NCBI GenBank assembly: GCA_021737275.1
Contig: JAIPEE010000020.1
Coordinates: 1 to 64,000, forward strand
DNA: 64,000 nucleotides
Direction: 5' to 3'
Source of the DNA: Desulfobacterales bacterium
GTDB taxonomy: Bacteria; Desulfobacterota; Desulfobacteria; Desulfobacterales; JAIPEE01
Made by a program: the position numbers and the translations under genes. The notes beneath the pieces were generated by a model, which was not told the origin of the DNA, did no database searches, and worked only from the letters and a program-made list of their open reading frames with translations. Positions 62,363 to 64,000 of the stretch are shown in pieces; position 1 is the first letter of the stretch; each line of letters begins with the position of its first letter.

Positions 62363-63231
62363 TATTTTCCTTTCAACATGATAATTACGGCGCCGGAGAC
62401 CATAATCATGGCGCCGATAAAACGGACAAAAAGTTTTTTCTCCCCGAATAATAATCCGCCATACATGATACCAATTAAAACACTGAGCCGTTTAATGGAA
62501 ATCATGTAAGCTGCCTTGACCAATGATATGGCAAACGAATGAAATATAGCATGGGAAAAATACAAAATACCGAGAGCAGCCCCCTTTAACGGCATTTCCG
62601 TTAATATTTTAAAACGTATTTTCCCCATAAACCTGAACAATATCAGAATAAAAATACCTACCACACTAAAAAGCATCATGGCAAAAAACATTGGAGAAGA
62701 GTGAAGTATGCCGACTTTACCAATTGCAGCCGTAAAACTGAAGATAAACGCAACAACCAGCATCATCAAAGAGCCCTTTTCTTTAAAAACGGCTTTTAAT
62801 GGATCAAAAACTGATTTGTTGTTTGTATCCAGATTTAGAATATAGTTACCCATACATGTAATCAAAACACCTGTAAGGCCCCACCTGTTAGGCATTTCAC
62901 CTAAAAACACCTGGCCGGTAAAAATCATAAAGGTCGGCGTAAAAGCCAGATAAGGTAATGTCAGAGAAAGCGGTGAAATCTTTATGGCTGTCATATATAA
63001 AAGAAATGCCAGAGCGGTTGATGGAATGCTCAACCAGAAAGCCCACCAGAAATCAAAATCAAGGGGCGGAATGGGTGTAAAATATAAGGTTACGAGATAC
63101 AGCGGCAGGCTGTAAAGCATCTGGTAAGCCAGCATCTCGTATGAACTGAGATGAGAAAAAAATTTCTTGGCACAGGCATCCTGTGAAGCAACCGAAAGCG
63201 CTGTAAGAAGTGAGAGTAATATCCAGAGCAT
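62362..63231 (-). CDS. EamA-type DMT transporter
   Basis: 289-residue carrier with ten helices as two EamA repeats; first repeat starts L-L-T-A-L-S-V-A-S-Q-D-A, second has V-A-F-I-F-S-F-T-A-A-I-G-K. Stop overlaps the next start (TAATG), so it is the first gene of a unit DMT-kinase-lipoprotein-pldA. Solute unknown. Confidence 0.9.
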   Translation of the reverse strand: MLWILLSLLTALSVASQDACAKKFFSHLSSYEMLAYQMLYSLPLYLVTLYFTPIPPLDFDFWWAFWLSIPSTALAFLLYMTAIKISPLSLTLPYLAFTPTFMIFTGQVFLGEMPNRWGLTGVLITCMGNYILNLDTNNKSVFDPLKAVFKEKGSLMMLVVAFIFSFTAAIGKVGILHSSPMFFAMMLFSVVGIFILILFRFMGKIRFKILTEMPLKGAALGILYFSHAIFHSFAISLVKAAYMISIKRLSVLIGIMYGGLLFGEKKLFVRFIGAMIMVSGAVIIMLKGK

Positions 63232-63352
63232 TATTATTTAAACCCTTAAAAAAAATACTAACCACGAAACACCTGAAAACATGACGAATCTATAACTGAT
63301 AAACAGGCTTCACGCAAGATTTGTCATTGTTTGAAAAGCGCTGAGTGATGAA

Positions 63353-64000
63353 TTGAGTTTTTCGGCATTGGAGATCGCCAAAGAATATAATAAATCAATA
63401 TATCTGAATTATGATAGCATTGAAGATCGAAAAATCATAAAAAGCCAGGAATGGCTGACTGATACCGAGCTTCTTGTGCTTGATGAGTTGCATAAAATGC
63501 CCGGCTGGAAAAACTATCTGAAAGGGCTTTATGATACAAAACCGGATTTTCTGAAAATTCTCGTTACCGGAAGTGCATGTCTGGAATTTTTTAGAAGCAG
63601 CGGCGATTCTCTGGCCGATCGTTTTTTTTTGCCACAGTTTGATGCCCTTTTCCGTGGTTGAAATTCCCCGTTCCACTGTGGGTAAAATTGATCGTCTGAT
63701 GCAAAGAGGAGGATTCCCGGAACCCTGGCCGGCTCCGACCGACAAAGATGCAGACAGATGGCGTTTACAGTATATTGACGGACTCGTTCGTACGGATATT
63801 CTAGATTTTGAAAAAGTATATGATTTGAGGGCAATCCAGTTAACACTTGATCTGCTCCGATCTCGTGTCGGCTCACCATTATCATATACATCCATCGCAC
63901 GTGATGTAAACTGTGCACCTAATACCATTCGCCGGTATTTAGAAATTCTTGAAGCATTATTCATTATTTTCAGGATAACGCCTTATCATAAAAATATCGG
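63353..64000 (+). pseudogene. Decayed DUF4143-type AAA ATPase
   Basis: N-terminal part (Walker A) is missing: the frame begins at the D-E-L-H-K-M Walker B section (V-L-D-E-L-H-K-M-P) and T-G-S-A. A run of nine T (63622-63630) shifts the frame; removing one T joins D-R-F-F to C-H-S-L-M-P-F-S and continues in a DUF4143-like region to the window end. So a truncated and frameshifted copy, though assembly error in the T-run is possible. Confidence 0.7.

Noticed and set aside
63395-63964. 189-codon minus-strand frame opposite the ATPase remnant
   Set aside because: The plus-strand translation, once the T-run is corrected, matches a known family; this frame does not.
1-64000. CRISPR arrays, tRNA or rRNA genes
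   Set aside because: No regularly spaced repeats and no cloverleaf or rRNA-like sequence were seen on either strand.

Overview
The window looks like a chromosomal segment of a strictly anaerobic, sulfate-reducer-like Desulfobacterota bacterium (Desulfobacterales-like). This is inferred from moderate-to-low GC, DUF2284 and DUF1638 proteins, a DsrE-type protein, an iron-sulfur flavoprotein, many Fe-S and molybdenum enzymes, a PEP-CTERM protein and a BKACE enzyme. There is no rRNA, no recognisable tRNA, no CRISPR array and no intact insertion sequence.

Layout. 0.1-8.2 kb (+): RND efflux adaptor and pump, PlsC-type acyltransferase, dodecin, twin-CBS protein, nicotinate phosphoribosyltransferase. 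8.2-16.8 kb (-): a redox island with DUF2284, DUF1638, a zinc-ribbon/winged-helix protein, a Rieske-like protein lacking one His ligand, flavodoxin, a Crp/Fnr regulator, DsrE-like protein and iron-sulfur flavoprotein. It ends in a ferredoxin / ferric-reductase-like cytochrome b / Tat-exported flavoprotein module led by a MarR regulator. 16.9-26 kb: an orphan oligopeptide-type binding protein, an AsnC/Lrp regulator, a potABCD polyamine importer, N-carbamoylputrescine amidase and a DmpA-type peptidase.

26.0-53.3 kb (all -): the most striking region, a run of about 24 co-directional genes. It holds two complete but differently ordered three-subunit molybdenum hydroxylases. It also holds the accessory set of the selenium-dependent molybdenum hydroxylase trait (YqeB, YqeC, XdhC, MocA-like) with molybdate ModB/ModC and a MoeA-like protein. 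Two cyclic-amide hydrolases, an Asp/Glu racemase-family protein, an AroM-family protein, a class III aminotransferase, a ribose-type ABC importer, an Na+/solute symporter and two XRE-cupin regulators complete it. I read it as import, hydroxylation, ring opening and deamination of an unidentified nitrogen heterocycle; the substrate cannot be read from sequence.

53.6-64 kb: a small CxxC protein, a divergent ArgP/ArgO-like pair, homocysteine methyltransferase, a PEP-CTERM protein, a cystathionine gamma-synthase-family enzyme behind a structured leader, BKACE, outer-membrane phospholipase A, a lipoprotein, a polyprenol/diacylglycerol-kinase-like membrane protein, a DMT transporter, and a decayed DUF4143-type ATPase at the edge.

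Regulatory findings: two near-identical Crp/Fnr-type dyads lie at the same distance from their -10 elements beside a Crp/Fnr gene, and a shared MarR operator motif lies in front of both marR and the redox module it precedes.
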